This document shows, one piece after another, positions 17,485-26,094 of a DNA stretch of 41,802 bases (positions are counted from its first letter, which is position 1; each line of letters opens with the position of its first letter). A model generated the notes under the pieces. The model worked only from the letters and a program-made list of their open reading frames with translations. It ran no database searches and was not told the DNA's origin. Source of the stretch: Prochlorococcus sp. AG-363-C02 (GTDB lineage: Bacteria > Cyanobacteriota > Cyanobacteriia > PCC-6307 > Cyanobiaceae). Location: assembly GCA_003278345.1 (NCBI GenBank), contig QCFH01000013.1:1-41802 (forward strand). Direction: 5' to 3'. The translations under genes were made by a program, and so were the position numbers.

Positions 17485-19044
17485 TTATTGATTATTAGTT
17501 AGAGAATGTTCTCTATGTTTGATTAGTTGCTGGCTGGTTAGGGGACCTTCTAAATGCATCCAAGGAAGAATACGTTTTGTATGCCATCCTTTATGAATGA
17601 CTTCATCCCAATTGGGGAGCCTTTTATTTGCTTTGTCAGTTTTTGTCTTTTCTTGTATTTCTTTATAAACTTTTTTCCACTCTCCAATTGTATTGTGCGA
17701 TGTACGGATCGAAGCTATGACATATGCTAAACGTCTATCACTTCTAGATATTAATGCTTGTATAAGACTCCAATTATAACTTTCAGGCCGTAAATCTATA
17801 CCATTTGGCTTTAAGTATTTTGCAAGTATATTTATTCTTTTTTTTGCTTGTTTATTGACACCATTCCATTGAAATGGTGTATGAGCTTTTGGAACAAATG
17901 TGCTAATACCTAATTTAAGTCTTAGTCCCGGATTTCTTTTTTTTATATTTAATAATAAGGTTGCGGTTGATTGGATATCATCCTCATTTTCTGTCGGTAA
18001 GCCAACCATACCATAAAGTTTTAATCCTGATAATCCTCCTTCTTTTGCATATCTTGCTGCTGTAAAAATTTCTTCTTCTGTTAGTTTTTTGTTGATGACT
18101 GTCCTTAGCTTTTTACTACCACTTTCAATAGCAATAGTTATTGATTTTGAATTTCGGCGATGCAGTAGATTAGTCATTTTTGAATTTACTGTGGATGCTC
18201 GAACAGAACTTAAACTAAGTCTCATCTCATCAAAACGATCATCCTTGAGCCAATCTAGGAGTGCGTCAAATTCAGGATGCTGAGTAATTGATGCTCCGAG
18301 TAAGCCAATTCTATTTGTAAATTTAAATCCTTCTTCTACAGCTGGTATTAGACCTTCTTTAAGTGACGAATTACGAAAAGGTAAGTTTAGGTAGCTAGCT
18401 AGGCAAAATCTGCAAAGTTCTGGACAACTGCGTACAACTTCAATCATATGTATATTTGGCCACGCTGATTCAGGAGTAATTACACTTGATTGGCTTAATG
18501 TATTTTCCCCCCAAGTTTGTTTGCATATTTTTTTAGGAACGTCTTCATATTTTGATTGGATGTCTATTAACTCTCCATTTGAATCGTATTTAGGTTCATA
18601 TAATATTGGTACATATATGCCTGGAATTTTTGAGAGAGTTTTTAATTTATTTTTGCGTGTCATACCTTCAATTTCTTTGACTGTATTTATAAATTTAGGT
18701 AGTAGATTCTCTCCATCTCCTAGTAGTACTACATCAAGAAAAGGAGCAAAAGGTTCAGGATTTGCTGTTAATACTTGTCCACCACCAAAGACAATTGGGT
18801 CATCTTCAGTTCTTAGGTGGCTCCATATTGGAATTTTATTTTTTTCTAATAGTTCAATAAGTATAGGGCCATCAAGTTCCCAACTTAGTGAAAAGCCAAA
18901 TAAATCACTATTTTTATGAGGTATATCTTGTTGGTCAGTAAATAATCTTCGTACATCTACATCTTCTCTTTGAGCAAGAGTTGCCCATATAATTTGGAAT
19001 CCAAGACTTGTAATACCAATTGAATACGTATTGGGAAAAGCCAA
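17485..19044 (-). CDS. radical SAM protein with B12-binding-like N-terminus
   Basis: The 4Fe-4S radical SAM motif CPELCRFC (C-x3-C-x2-C) follows IEVVRSCP in the middle. The N-terminal third (AFPNTYSIGITSLGF, RRLFTDQQD, FGGGQVLTANPEPFAPFLD, LLGDGE) resembles the family of bacterial radical SAM proteins with a cobalamin-binding-like domain. Further motifs are LLGASITQHPEFDALL and GLKLYGMVGLPTE. Members elsewhere often carry a C-terminal DUF2344 region and are much longer; this one (about 519) ends without it. Substrate unknown. TTG at 19044 is the first standard start, but the frame is open upstream to 19115 and encodes FKPVVPSANALKTT, which looks like family sequence, so the real N-terminus may lie further out. 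Downstream of clcA on the same strand. Confidence 0.75.
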   Translation of the reverse strand: MAFPNTYSIGITSLGFQIIWATLAQREDVDVRRLFTDQQDIPHKNSDLFGFSLSWELDGPILIELLEKNKIPIWSHLRTEDDPIVFGGGQVLTANPEPFAPFLDVVLLGDGENLLPKFINTVKEIEGMTRKNKLKTLSKIPGIYVPILYEPKYDSNGELIDIQSKYEDVPKKICKQTWGENTLSQSSVITPESAWPNIHMIEVVRSCPELCRFCLASYLNLPFRNSSLKEGLIPAVEEGFKFTNRIGLLGASITQHPEFDALLDWLKDDRFDEMRLSLSSVRASTVNSKMTNLLHRRNSKSITIAIESGSKKLRTVINKKLTEEEIFTAARYAKEGGLSGLKLYGMVGLPTENEDDIQSTATLLLNIKKRNPGLRLKLGISTFVPKAHTPFQWNGVNKQAKKRINILAKYLKPNGIDLRPESYNWSLIQALISRSDRRLAYVIASIRTSHNTIGEWKKVYKEIQEKTKTDKANKRLPNWDEVIHKGWHTKRILPWMHLEGPLTSQQLIKHREHSLTNNQ

Positions 19045-19109
19045 GGTTGTTTTTAGTGCATTTGCACTAGGAACAACAGGTTTAAAAAGAAGAGTTTCTT
19101 GTTTCAGTG

Positions 19110-20450
19110 TTATTTAAGAGTAAGATTGGATAGTGTTTTTTTATGATTTGCTTCCATTTTTATTTGCCTTTCGTATATTGAGTGATCATTAAAGATACGG
19201 GCGACTAAAAAGCTTGTAATGCAAGTCAGTAAAACTGGTTTTAGTATCAGTAGGTTTTTTGTAGGAGCAAAAGCAAGGAACATAGCTGTTATTGGTGTTC
19301 TTGTACAAGCAGCTACAAATGCACCCATTCCTGCGATTGTATATGTAGTTGGGAAATGACCAGTTAATGCTTCTACCCATGTTCCACATGCTGAGCCTAT
19401 ACAGCCTCCAAGAATTAGCATTGGGAAAAATAATCCTCCAGGAGCTCCAGATGCTGCAGCTAGTCCAGTACTAAAGAATAAGACAATAAAAGTTCCTAGG
19501 GCTAAAGAGATATTGCCATCACCTAAAACAATTAATTTTTTTAGTTCACCTACATGGTGAAATTCTTTAGGTAGAAAAGAGAAAATACTACCTAAGATTA
19601 ATCCACTTATTACCATTCGACGTATGATTTTGCCTTGAAAACATTTATTACCTATGTCCTGCATTACCAAAACATATTGAGAATATAGTTGTGCTAAAAG
19701 TCCGATCAATACTCCTAGTATTATTAAATAAAAAAAGTCGATTGGAAGGACTTTGATTTCGAGAGGGAAATCAATATCTAGATTAAAGCCTTGACCTTGA
19801 AAGATAGCAGCCCAACTATCTGCCCAAAAGGTAGTTACTACTACTAATAAAAGAACAACAGGTCGCGATGAATTAAGCAATTCTTCAAGTGCATAAATAA
19901 ACCCTCCAATAGGGGCACTAAAAATTGCTGCAATTCCTGCTCCACTGCCTGCGGCAACTATCACTCGCCTAAAAGCTATAGGAGCTTTTAACCATTTTGC
20001 CATTTGCCATGCAACAGATCCTCCCATTTGTACAGCAGGCCCTTCCGGTCCGAGTGGGAATCCACTCCCTATAGCTAAAATGCCAGCTATTAATTTACCA
20101 ATTCCTACTTTTAAACCCATTGGAACTGGTTTATGACGAAGAAATGTGATGATTTGGGTTACCCCAGAACCGCCCGCAGCAGGCGCAAATTTTGAAATTA
20201 TTGTTCCAGATAGTAAGCCTCCTATCCCTCCTAAGATGGGTAAAAGAAACCAAGCAGGAAAGATGTTGAGTAGATTCAGGCGCCAATCATCTAATATATG
20301 AATCCCCGTTTTAAAGAGTGTTCCTGTAATAGCAGCACCTAAACCAGTGAGCATTAAAGCTAAAATAACTACGAACCATCGTTGACGTAATAATTTACGA
20401 ATACTTTGAGTTGAGTTTATTCTGTGCCTGTTTAAATTTAAATCAGCCAT
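19110..20450 (-). CDS. clcA: ClC-family chloride channel or H+/Cl- antiporter
   Basis: A 446-residue membrane protein with the ClC fold of many helices. Recognisable ion-pathway motifs are AAGGSGVTQII (position of GSGIP), PLGPEGPAVQMGG (position of GREGP, keeping the gating glutamate), FSAPIGGFIYALEELL (keeping the proton glutamate) and GAPGGLFFPMLILG (position of GxFxP). Two motifs deviate: Pro for Arg in GREGP, and VT for IP in GSGIP. No C-terminal CBS domains. Retention of both glutamates argues for an exchanger. It starts 4 bp after the acnB stop, so it is probably co-transcribed with acnB. ATG at 20450. Confidence 0.9.
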   Translation of the reverse strand: MADLNLNRHRINSTQSIRKLLRQRWFVVILALMLTGLGAAITGTLFKTGIHILDDWRLNLLNIFPAWFLLPILGGIGGLLSGTIISKFAPAAGGSGVTQIITFLRHKPVPMGLKVGIGKLIAGILAIGSGFPLGPEGPAVQMGGSVAWQMAKWLKAPIAFRRVIVAAGSGAGIAAIFSAPIGGFIYALEELLNSSRPVVLLLVVVTTFWADSWAAIFQGQGFNLDIDFPLEIKVLPIDFFYLIILGVLIGLLAQLYSQYVLVMQDIGNKCFQGKIIRRMVISGLILGSIFSFLPKEFHHVGELKKLIVLGDGNISLALGTFIVLFFSTGLAAASGAPGGLFFPMLILGGCIGSACGTWVEALTGHFPTTYTIAGMGAFVAACTRTPITAMFLAFAPTKNLLILKPVLLTCITSFLVARIFNDHSIYERQIKMEANHKKTLSNLTLK

Positions 20451-20454
20451 ATGA

Positions 20455-23064
20455 TTATTGATTTATGGTTAAGAATTCTTTTTTTGCTTCATCACTAATA
20501 ATTTGTCCTTCTTGCTCAAATCCTTTAATTTCATCAAAATTTAAATATCTATACAAGGTATTGGATAATGGATCTATCTTTTTAGCTGCTATATCCATGT
20601 ATTCGTTTAATGTAGGAATTCTTCCTAGTAAAGAGCAAACAGCTGCTAATTCTGCACTCCCTAAATATACTTGAGCTCCTTTTCCAAGACGATTATTGAA
20701 GTTTCTAGTGCTTGTTGAAAAAACTGTTGTGTTGTCATCGACTCTTGCTTGATTGCCCATACAGAGAGAGCATCCTGGCATTTCCATTCTTGCTCCAATA
20801 TCTTGGAAGATTTTGTAATATCCTTCTTTTTTTAATACTTCTTCGTCCATTCGTGTAGGAGGACAAATCCAAAGTCTTGTATTTATTGTGTCTGAATTTT
20901 CTAAGATTTTTGCGGCAGCACGATAGTGCCCAATATTAGTCATACATGAACCTATAAATACTTCTTGAATAGGAGTTCCTGCTTCTTTGCTTAGAATTTG
21001 TACATTATCAGGATCATTTGGACAAGCTAGTACTGGTTCTTTTAAATCATTTAAATTAATTTCTATTGTAGAGGAATATATTGCATCTGAATCTGCGGAG
21101 ATAACGTTTGGCGCTGTCAGCCATTTTTTCATTTCTTTAATACGTCTACCTAATGTTCGTGGATCTTTATACCCTCTTGCAATCATATTTTTTAAGAGTG
21201 CAATATTACTCCGTAAGTACTCTGTAATAGTTTCCTTTGAAAGTGCAATAGAACATCCTGCGCATGATCTTTCTGCACTTGCATCTGTTAGCTCGAATGC
21301 CTGCTCTAATTTTAAATCAGGTAGGCCTTCGATTTCAAGAATCTTTCCATTAAATACATTGACTTTATTTTCTTTACTAACTGTCAATAATCCTTTTTCA
21401 ATAGCTATTAGAGGAATTGCATTCACTACATCTCGTAATGTTATACCTGGCTGTAATGACCCTTTAAATCTAACTAATACAGATTCAGGCATATCCAAAG
21501 GCATTGCACCAATTGCTGCAGCAAAAGCAACGACTCCTGATCCTCCAGGGAATGAGATGCCGAGTGGGAATCTAGTGTGACTATCTCCTCCAGTTCCCAC
21601 TGTATCAGGAAGAAGCATTCTATTTAGCCAACTATGTATGATTCCATCTCCTGGTTTAAGAGCAACTCCTCCTCGCTCGGAAAAGAAATCTGGTAGTTCT
21701 TCTTGTGTTTGAATATCTATTGGTTTTGGGTAGGCTGCCGTATGACAAAAACTTTGCATAACTAGATCAGCTGAAAAACCTAGGCAAGCAAGTTCTTTCA
21801 TTTCATCTCTCGTCATTGGTCCAGTGGTATCTTGACTTCCAACAGTTGTAATCAAAGGTTCACAGCTCTCTCCAGGTCGAATACCCATAACTCCACAGGC
21901 TTTACCAACTATTTTTTGTGCTTGTGTGAATCCATGGAAATTTTCTTCTGGTTTTCCTGCTCTTATAAAGATTTCCGACGGCTCTAAATTTAGCCTTTCT
22001 CTAACTTTGTCAGTTAATGCTCTTCCTATCATTAAAGGAATTCTTCCACCTGCTTGAATTTCATCTAGGATCGTAGATGGCTTTAATTTAAATGTAGATA
22101 AGATTTCATCTGAATTTTTTGTTTGATTACCAGCCCTTTTTATTATTCCTTCATAGGGGTAGATCGTAATAATATCTCCAGTTTGTAAATTGCTTACATC
22201 ACATTCAATGGGTAATGCCCCTGAATCTTGGGCTGTATTGAAAAATATAGGTGCAATCTTACCGCCGAGAAGTACTCCTCCAGATCGTTTATTGGGAATA
22301 TAAGGAATATCATTGCCAATATGCCATAGCACCGAGTTGATAGCAGATTTACGAGAGCTTCCTGTTCCAATTACATCGCCTACATAAGCTATTGGGTTTC
22401 CAAGTTTTTTTAACGAATTGATTGTTTTGAGTCCTTTAGGGTCCCTTGTTTCAAGCATGGCAAGAGCATGAAGAGGGATGTCAGGTCTAGTAGTGGCATG
22501 AGTTGCAGGGGATAGGTCATCTGTATTTGTTTCTCCATCAACTTTGAAAACAGTTACAGTAATTTCATTTGATAGCTTTGGCTTTTGTGTAAACCACTCT
22601 GCATTTGCCCAGCTATTGATAATTTGTTGAGCATATTCATTTGTTTTTGCTAATTCCACAACGTCATTAAGTGCGTCATAGATAAGGAGGGTATTGCTTA
22701 GACCTTTTGCTGCAATGCTTGCTATTGCTTTATTTTTGCTTTTTAGTAATTCAATTAGTGCAGCTATATTGTAACCACCCATCATGGTTCCTAAAAGCCT
22801 TGTAGCTTCTTTAGGATCAATTAATGGACTGAAAGTTTTTTCTTGAGCTATAGAATTCAGCCAATTTGCTTTTACATAGGAAGCTTTGTCAACTCCTGGA
22901 GGGATACGATTTTTTAAAAGGTCCAATAAAAAATCTTTATCTGTTGGTTGAGCAGATTTTTCTAATAATTTTGTTAGTTCATGAGTTTGCTTAGAATCTA
23001 AAGGTAGGGGTGGAATGCCTTGAGCTTCTCTTTCCGCAACATGTTGATGATAAGTTTTTAGCAT
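20455..23064 (-). CDS. acnB: aconitate hydratase B
   Basis: AcnB interconverts citrate and isocitrate with a 4Fe-4S cluster. An N-terminal HEAT-like domain (HQHVAEREAQGIPPLPLD) comes first, then the swivel domain (KVDGETNTDDLSPA, GDVIGTGSSRKSAIN), then the catalytic domains with QDTTGPMTRDEMKELACL, GTGGDSHTRFPLGISFPGG, FIGSCMTNIGHYRAA and MPGCSLCMGNQARV; the last two hold the three cluster cysteines. Length 869 is almost equal to the E. coli enzyme (865). ATG at 23064 gives the usual MLKTYHQHVAERE. It is divergent from the DAHP synthase gene across a 116-bp gap holding a long dyad. Confidence 0.96.
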   Translation of the reverse strand: MLKTYHQHVAEREAQGIPPLPLDSKQTHELTKLLEKSAQPTDKDFLLDLLKNRIPPGVDKASYVKANWLNSIAQEKTFSPLIDPKEATRLLGTMMGGYNIAALIELLKSKNKAIASIAAKGLSNTLLIYDALNDVVELAKTNEYAQQIINSWANAEWFTQKPKLSNEITVTVFKVDGETNTDDLSPATHATTRPDIPLHALAMLETRDPKGLKTINSLKKLGNPIAYVGDVIGTGSSRKSAINSVLWHIGNDIPYIPNKRSGGVLLGGKIAPIFFNTAQDSGALPIECDVSNLQTGDIITIYPYEGIIKRAGNQTKNSDEILSTFKLKPSTILDEIQAGGRIPLMIGRALTDKVRERLNLEPSEIFIRAGKPEENFHGFTQAQKIVGKACGVMGIRPGESCEPLITTVGSQDTTGPMTRDEMKELACLGFSADLVMQSFCHTAAYPKPIDIQTQEELPDFFSERGGVALKPGDGIIHSWLNRMLLPDTVGTGGDSHTRFPLGISFPGGSGVVAFAAAIGAMPLDMPESVLVRFKGSLQPGITLRDVVNAIPLIAIEKGLLTVSKENKVNVFNGKILEIEGLPDLKLEQAFELTDASAERSCAGCSIALSKETITEYLRSNIALLKNMIARGYKDPRTLGRRIKEMKKWLTAPNVISADSDAIYSSTIEINLNDLKEPVLACPNDPDNVQILSKEAGTPIQEVFIGSCMTNIGHYRAAAKILENSDTINTRLWICPPTRMDEEVLKKEGYYKIFQDIGARMEMPGCSLCMGNQARVDDNTTVFSTSTRNFNNRLGKGAQVYLGSAELAAVCSLLGRIPTLNEYMDIAAKKIDPLSNTLYRYLNFDEIKGFEQEGQIISDEAKKEFLTINQ

Positions 23065-23077
23065 TTTTTAATTCCTG

Positions 23078-23138
23078 CTTCTCTAATACATTAGATTACT
23101 AACTTATTCTGATTAAATGAATCTAATTTTAAGAGAAG
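23078..23138. repeat. two-part dyad in the acnB-DAHP synthase divergent gap
   Basis: CTTCTCT (23078-23084) pairs with AGAGAAG (23132-23138), and inside it ATTAGATT (23090-23097) pairs with AATCTAAT (23120-23127). The two arms share almost the same centre (23108 and 23108.5) and leave a 22-nt loop. The dyad covers more than half of the gap, starting 13 bp from the acnB ATG. It could be a shared operator or an RNA hairpin in either leader. Confidence 0.45.
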
Positions 23139-23142
23139 ATAG

Positions 23143-23181
23143 ATGCAGAAATGCAAATACATACAAATGAGGAATGATTAA
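23143..23181 (+). other. possible 12-codon leader ORF before DAHP synthase
   Basis: ATG at 23143 opens a frame (MQKCKYIQMRND) that ends at TAA 23179-23181, sharing its last A with the DAHP synthase ATG (TAATG). It has one Tyr, no Phe or Trp, and no run of aromatic codons, so classical aromatic attenuation is not supported; translational coupling is possible. The TGAGGA at 23168-23173 inside this ORF serves as the Shine-Dalgarno for the main gene. Confidence 0.3.
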
Positions 23182-24254
23182 TGACTTTTTCTGCAGATTC
23201 TCATTTGGGTGATCCAACTTCTGATCTTCACATTGTTGAAACTAGGCCACTCTTGCCACCTGCTTCACTCCACCATGATTTGCCTTCAGATGTAAAGTCA
23301 GCAGAAGTAGTTTCTAAAACACGTAAACGAATTCAATCTATTCTTTCTGGAGAAGACCAAAGATTATTGGTTATTGTAGGTCCTTGTTCAGTTCATGATG
23401 TTAATGCGGCAAAAGAGTATGCGAATTGGCTTAAGCCTTTAAGAGACCATTTTTTTGAAAAACTTGAAATAGTGATGAGAGTATATTTTGAAAAGCCTAG
23501 AACCACTACAGGATGGAAGGGAATGATCAATGATCCACATCTTGATGGTTCTTATGACATTAATACTGGTTTAAAACGTGCAAGATCTTTACTGCTGGAT
23601 CTTGCTCATTTAGGCATTCCAACGGCTACAGAGTTGCTTGACCCTGTTGTTCCTCAATATATTGCTGATCTAATTAGTTGGACTGCAATAGGTGCACGAA
23701 CGACAGAAAGTCAGACTCATAGAGAAATGGCATCAGGTTTATCTATGCCAATTGGTTATAAAAATGGAACTGATGGGACTATTGCTGTTGCGATCAATGC
23801 AATGAAAGCAGCTGCTAAACCTCATCATTTTTTAGGTATTAATCATGAAGGTTATGCTTCTATTGTTCGAACCACAGGTAATCCAGATGGTCATCTTGTC
23901 TTGAGAGGAGGTAGTAATGGTACCAATTATGATTTGCAATCAGTATTGAAAGTTTCTAAGGAACTGTCGGAATCAGGTTCACATAGTCGAGTGATGATTG
24001 ATTGTAGTCATGGGAATTCAAAGAAGGATTTTAGAAAACAATCTGATGTTTTGAGAGATGTTGCTCATCAGGTTGAAAATGGCTCTACAGCTGTTATGGG
24101 AGTTATGCTTGAAAGTCATTTGGTACAGGGCAATCAAAAGCTTACAGAAGATTTGTCAAAACTTACCTATGGTCAAAGTATTACTGATGCATGTATAGAT
24201 ATCAATACCACTAAAGTTTTATTTGAAGAACTTGCGAATGTAGTTGTTAAGTAA
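23181..24254 (+). CDS. 3-deoxy-7-phosphoheptulonate (DAHP) synthase, class I
   Basis: This enzyme condenses PEP and erythrose-4-phosphate, the first step of the shikimate pathway. The type I (AroF/G/H) pattern is clear: LVIVGPCSVHD, VYFEKPRTTTGWKG, DPHLDGSYDINTGL, IGARTTESQTHREMASGLS, and MIDCSHGNSKKD with the metal-ligand His. Length 357 is typical of the E. coli-like form with an N-terminal extension that carries feedback inhibition; which aromatic amino acid acts cannot be told, so no symbol is given. Shine-Dalgarno TGAGGA (23168-23173) fixes the ATG. aroE, a later step, is broken elsewhere in this window. Its stop lies 3 bp from the convergent phytol kinase gene. Confidence 0.95.
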   Translation: MTFSADSHLGDPTSDLHIVETRPLLPPASLHHDLPSDVKSAEVVSKTRKRIQSILSGEDQRLLVIVGPCSVHDVNAAKEYANWLKPLRDHFFEKLEIVMRVYFEKPRTTTGWKGMINDPHLDGSYDINTGLKRARSLLLDLAHLGIPTATELLDPVVPQYIADLISWTAIGARTTESQTHREMASGLSMPIGYKNGTDGTIAVAINAMKAAAKPHHFLGINHEGYASIVRTTGNPDGHLVLRGGSNGTNYDLQSVLKVSKELSESGSHSRVMIDCSHGNSKKDFRKQSDVLRDVAHQVENGSTAVMGVMLESHLVQGNQKLTEDLSKLTYGQSITDACIDINTTKVLFEELANVVVK

Positions 24255-24257
24255 CCT

Positions 24258-24911
24258 TTATTTTAATAAAGCCCATTGCCAACTCATTGCAACTGCTAGT
24301 GGAACGCTAATATTATCTAAACCTAATATACTTACTTGCTCAAGAATAATTGCAAGAGATGTAATCCCTATTATGGCTACATGATCTAATGGTCCTCCTA
24401 TAAATTGATTAATACTATATAAAATCAATATTCCAACTAAGCCCATTGTGAGTGTACCTGCAAAGGATTTTCTTTGTCCAAAAACACGCCAAGTGGGTGA
24501 TTTGATTTTGCGACCTATAAGGCTTGCTAATCCATCGCCAAATGCCATAACTAAAACACCTGCAGTAACTGCAGATGGGCTGTTTTGCCAAAATAAGTAA
24601 AGTAAAATAGTTATACTTAAGCCATAAGCTATTGTTCCAAAACTTTTTCGACCTATATTTTCAATAGATGCTATTAAATTAAATCTATAATTAATTAGTA
24701 GAGCTAGTGTGATAATAGAAGCTATTGGAATTGCAATATTACTTGGTATATCTAGCCACCAAGCTAAAGGTATTATTGGACCACTACCTATATGAACGAT
24801 TTTTCGACTTAACTCTGTTTCTTCGGGAAAGAATTTTGCGCAAATAATACTTGTGCTTATTACTATCACTAACCATCCACAGATGATAATAAAAGAATAA
24901 GGGTTTATCAA
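24258..24911 (-). CDS. phytol/dolichol kinase family protein (VTE5-like)
   Basis: A 217-residue membrane protein with about seven hydrophobic segments. It has LSRKIVHIGSGPIIPLAWW near residue 34, and the CDP-alcohol/kinase-type core VMAFGDGLASLIGRKIKSP and GQRKSFAGTLTMGLVG that marks the phytol/farnesol kinase (VTE5/VTE6) and dolichol kinase family. In phototrophs VTE5-type enzymes phosphorylate phytol released from chlorophyll so that it can enter tocopherol or chlorophyll synthesis, which fits a cyanobacterium. Exact substrate is inferred from the family. It starts 8 bp after the sigma factor stop on the same strand, suggesting co-transcription. ATG at 24911. Confidence 0.85.
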   Translation of the reverse strand: MINPYSFIIICGWLVIVISTSIICAKFFPEETELSRKIVHIGSGPIIPLAWWLDIPSNIAIPIASIITLALLINYRFNLIASIENIGRKSFGTIAYGLSITILLYLFWQNSPSAVTAGVLVMAFGDGLASLIGRKIKSPTWRVFGQRKSFAGTLTMGLVGILILYSINQFIGGPLDHVAIIGITSLAIILEQVSILGLDNISVPLAVAMSWQWALLK

Positions 24912-24919
24912 GATTTTAT

Positions 24920-25939
24920 TTAAGCAACTCTTTGATGAGCAGTCATTCCTCTTAGCTTTAGAATCGCTTTCGCTTCAAGTTGTCTCACTCTTTCCCTGGA
25001 AACACTAATTTGTCTACCTATTTCCGCTAGTGTTAATGGCTCTTCACCATCAAGCCCAAACCTTAAGCGCATAATTTTTTGTTCTCTTTCGTTAAGTTGC
25101 GATAACCATCCACCTAAATGCTCTTTTTGCATATTTCTATCCATGCCTTCCATGGGTTCATCAGAGTTTGGATCTGGTATAAGTTCTCCTAAGGTACTTC
25201 GATCTTCTTCCCCTCTGGCGTGTGAATCTAAAGATGCACAAGGGGCACTTTGAGCTATTAAATCTTCTAGATCTTTTGCTTCCATTCCCAACTCATCTGC
25301 AAGTTCGAATCTATTCGGCTGTCTTCCCAGTTGATGTGATAGTTCACGAGTTATTCGTCTCATTTTTGAAAGCTTTTCACTTATATGAATTGGGAGTCGA
25401 ATAGTACGAGCACTATTATCAATGGCTCGTGTCATTCCTTGACGAATCCACCAGTATGCATAGGTAGAGAATTTATATCCCATTGCGGGATCAAATTTAT
25501 CTACTGCTCTTTCTAAACCAATTGCGCCTTCTTGCACTAAGTCTAGAAGTTCTAATCCTTGATTTTGATATTTTTTAGCAACGCTAACTACTAATCTGAG
25601 ATTTGCAGCCATCATTCTATCTCTAGCGCGTTTACCCATTCTAATCTGATGGCGCTGACGAGGAGTAATTTCATCTTTGCTTATATTTAATAGCCCTTTC
25701 ATTTTCTGCACATGATGTGCTAATTCGATTTCTTCTGCTGGAGTCAATAACGGAACTCTTCCAATACTGCTTAGATAGAAACCTATGGAATCAGTTCCTG
25801 AACGTCCTGGAGGACGACCACGACCATTAACTCCAGTGCCAATATTTTTTTGCTTCTGACTTTTTGAAGTCTTTGGCAAAACAATTTGATCTGAAGGTGA
25901 TGAAGAATCACCTTTTACAGATTCCAGAGGGATCCCCAT
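24920..25939 (-). CDS. group 2 sigma-70 family RNA polymerase sigma factor
   Basis: The protein (339 residues from the ATG) has region 1.2 (DSIGFYLSSIGRVPLLTPAEE), region 2 with LRLVVSVAKKYQNQGLELLD and KFSTYAYWWIRQGMTRAID, region 3 (RLPIHISEKLSKM, ADELGMEAKDLEDLI), and region 4 with LTLAEIGRQISVSRERVRQLE. The long region 1.1 and nonconserved region of a primary RpoD are missing, and the N-terminus is a short Ser/Pro/Gly-rich tail with RGRPPGRSG, so it is a non-essential group 2 factor. These respond to light, nutrient or stress cues in cyanobacteria. GTG at 25942 is possible, but the ATG at 25939 has better spacing to the AGGAGG site. Confidence 0.92.
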   Translation of the reverse strand: MGIPLESVKGDSSSPSDQIVLPKTSKSQKQKNIGTGVNGRGRPPGRSGTDSIGFYLSSIGRVPLLTPAEEIELAHHVQKMKGLLNISKDEITPRQRHQIRMGKRARDRMMAANLRLVVSVAKKYQNQGLELLDLVQEGAIGLERAVDKFDPAMGYKFSTYAYWWIRQGMTRAIDNSARTIRLPIHISEKLSKMRRITRELSHQLGRQPNRFELADELGMEAKDLEDLIAQSAPCASLDSHARGEEDRSTLGELIPDPNSDEPMEGMDRNMQKEHLGGWLSQLNEREQKIMRLRFGLDGEEPLTLAEIGRQISVSRERVRQLEAKAILKLRGMTAHQRVA

Positions 25940-25947
25940 CACCCTGG

Positions 25948-25953
25948 CCTCCT
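25948..25953 (-). promoter_or_regulatory. strong Shine-Dalgarno of the sigma factor gene
   Basis: The minus strand reads AGGAGG, a full anti-16S match, 8 nt before the ATG at 25939. It is the strongest ribosome-binding site seen in the window and decides the start over the GTG one codon upstream. Confidence 0.7.
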
Positions 25954-26094
25954 ATTTATATATTTAGATTGAACTTAGCACTCTTATGGAAAATAACAGT
26001 GAATTAAATAAAATGTTTTTATTAAATCGATTCAAGAATGTTTCATAAGTCACTTCTTTAGGTATTAAGACTCAGGCTTCCTCTTTGGACATCT

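Noticed and set aside
18521-18919. 132-codon plus-strand frame opposite the radical SAM gene
   Set aside because: It is antisense to conserved residues of the radical SAM protein and has no start signal or family resemblance.
20987-21580. Long open frame (197 codons) on the plus strand opposite acnB
   Set aside because: It lies wholly within the conserved catalytic part of acnB, has Ser/Phe-rich low-information sequence and no recognisable domain; it is a shadow frame.
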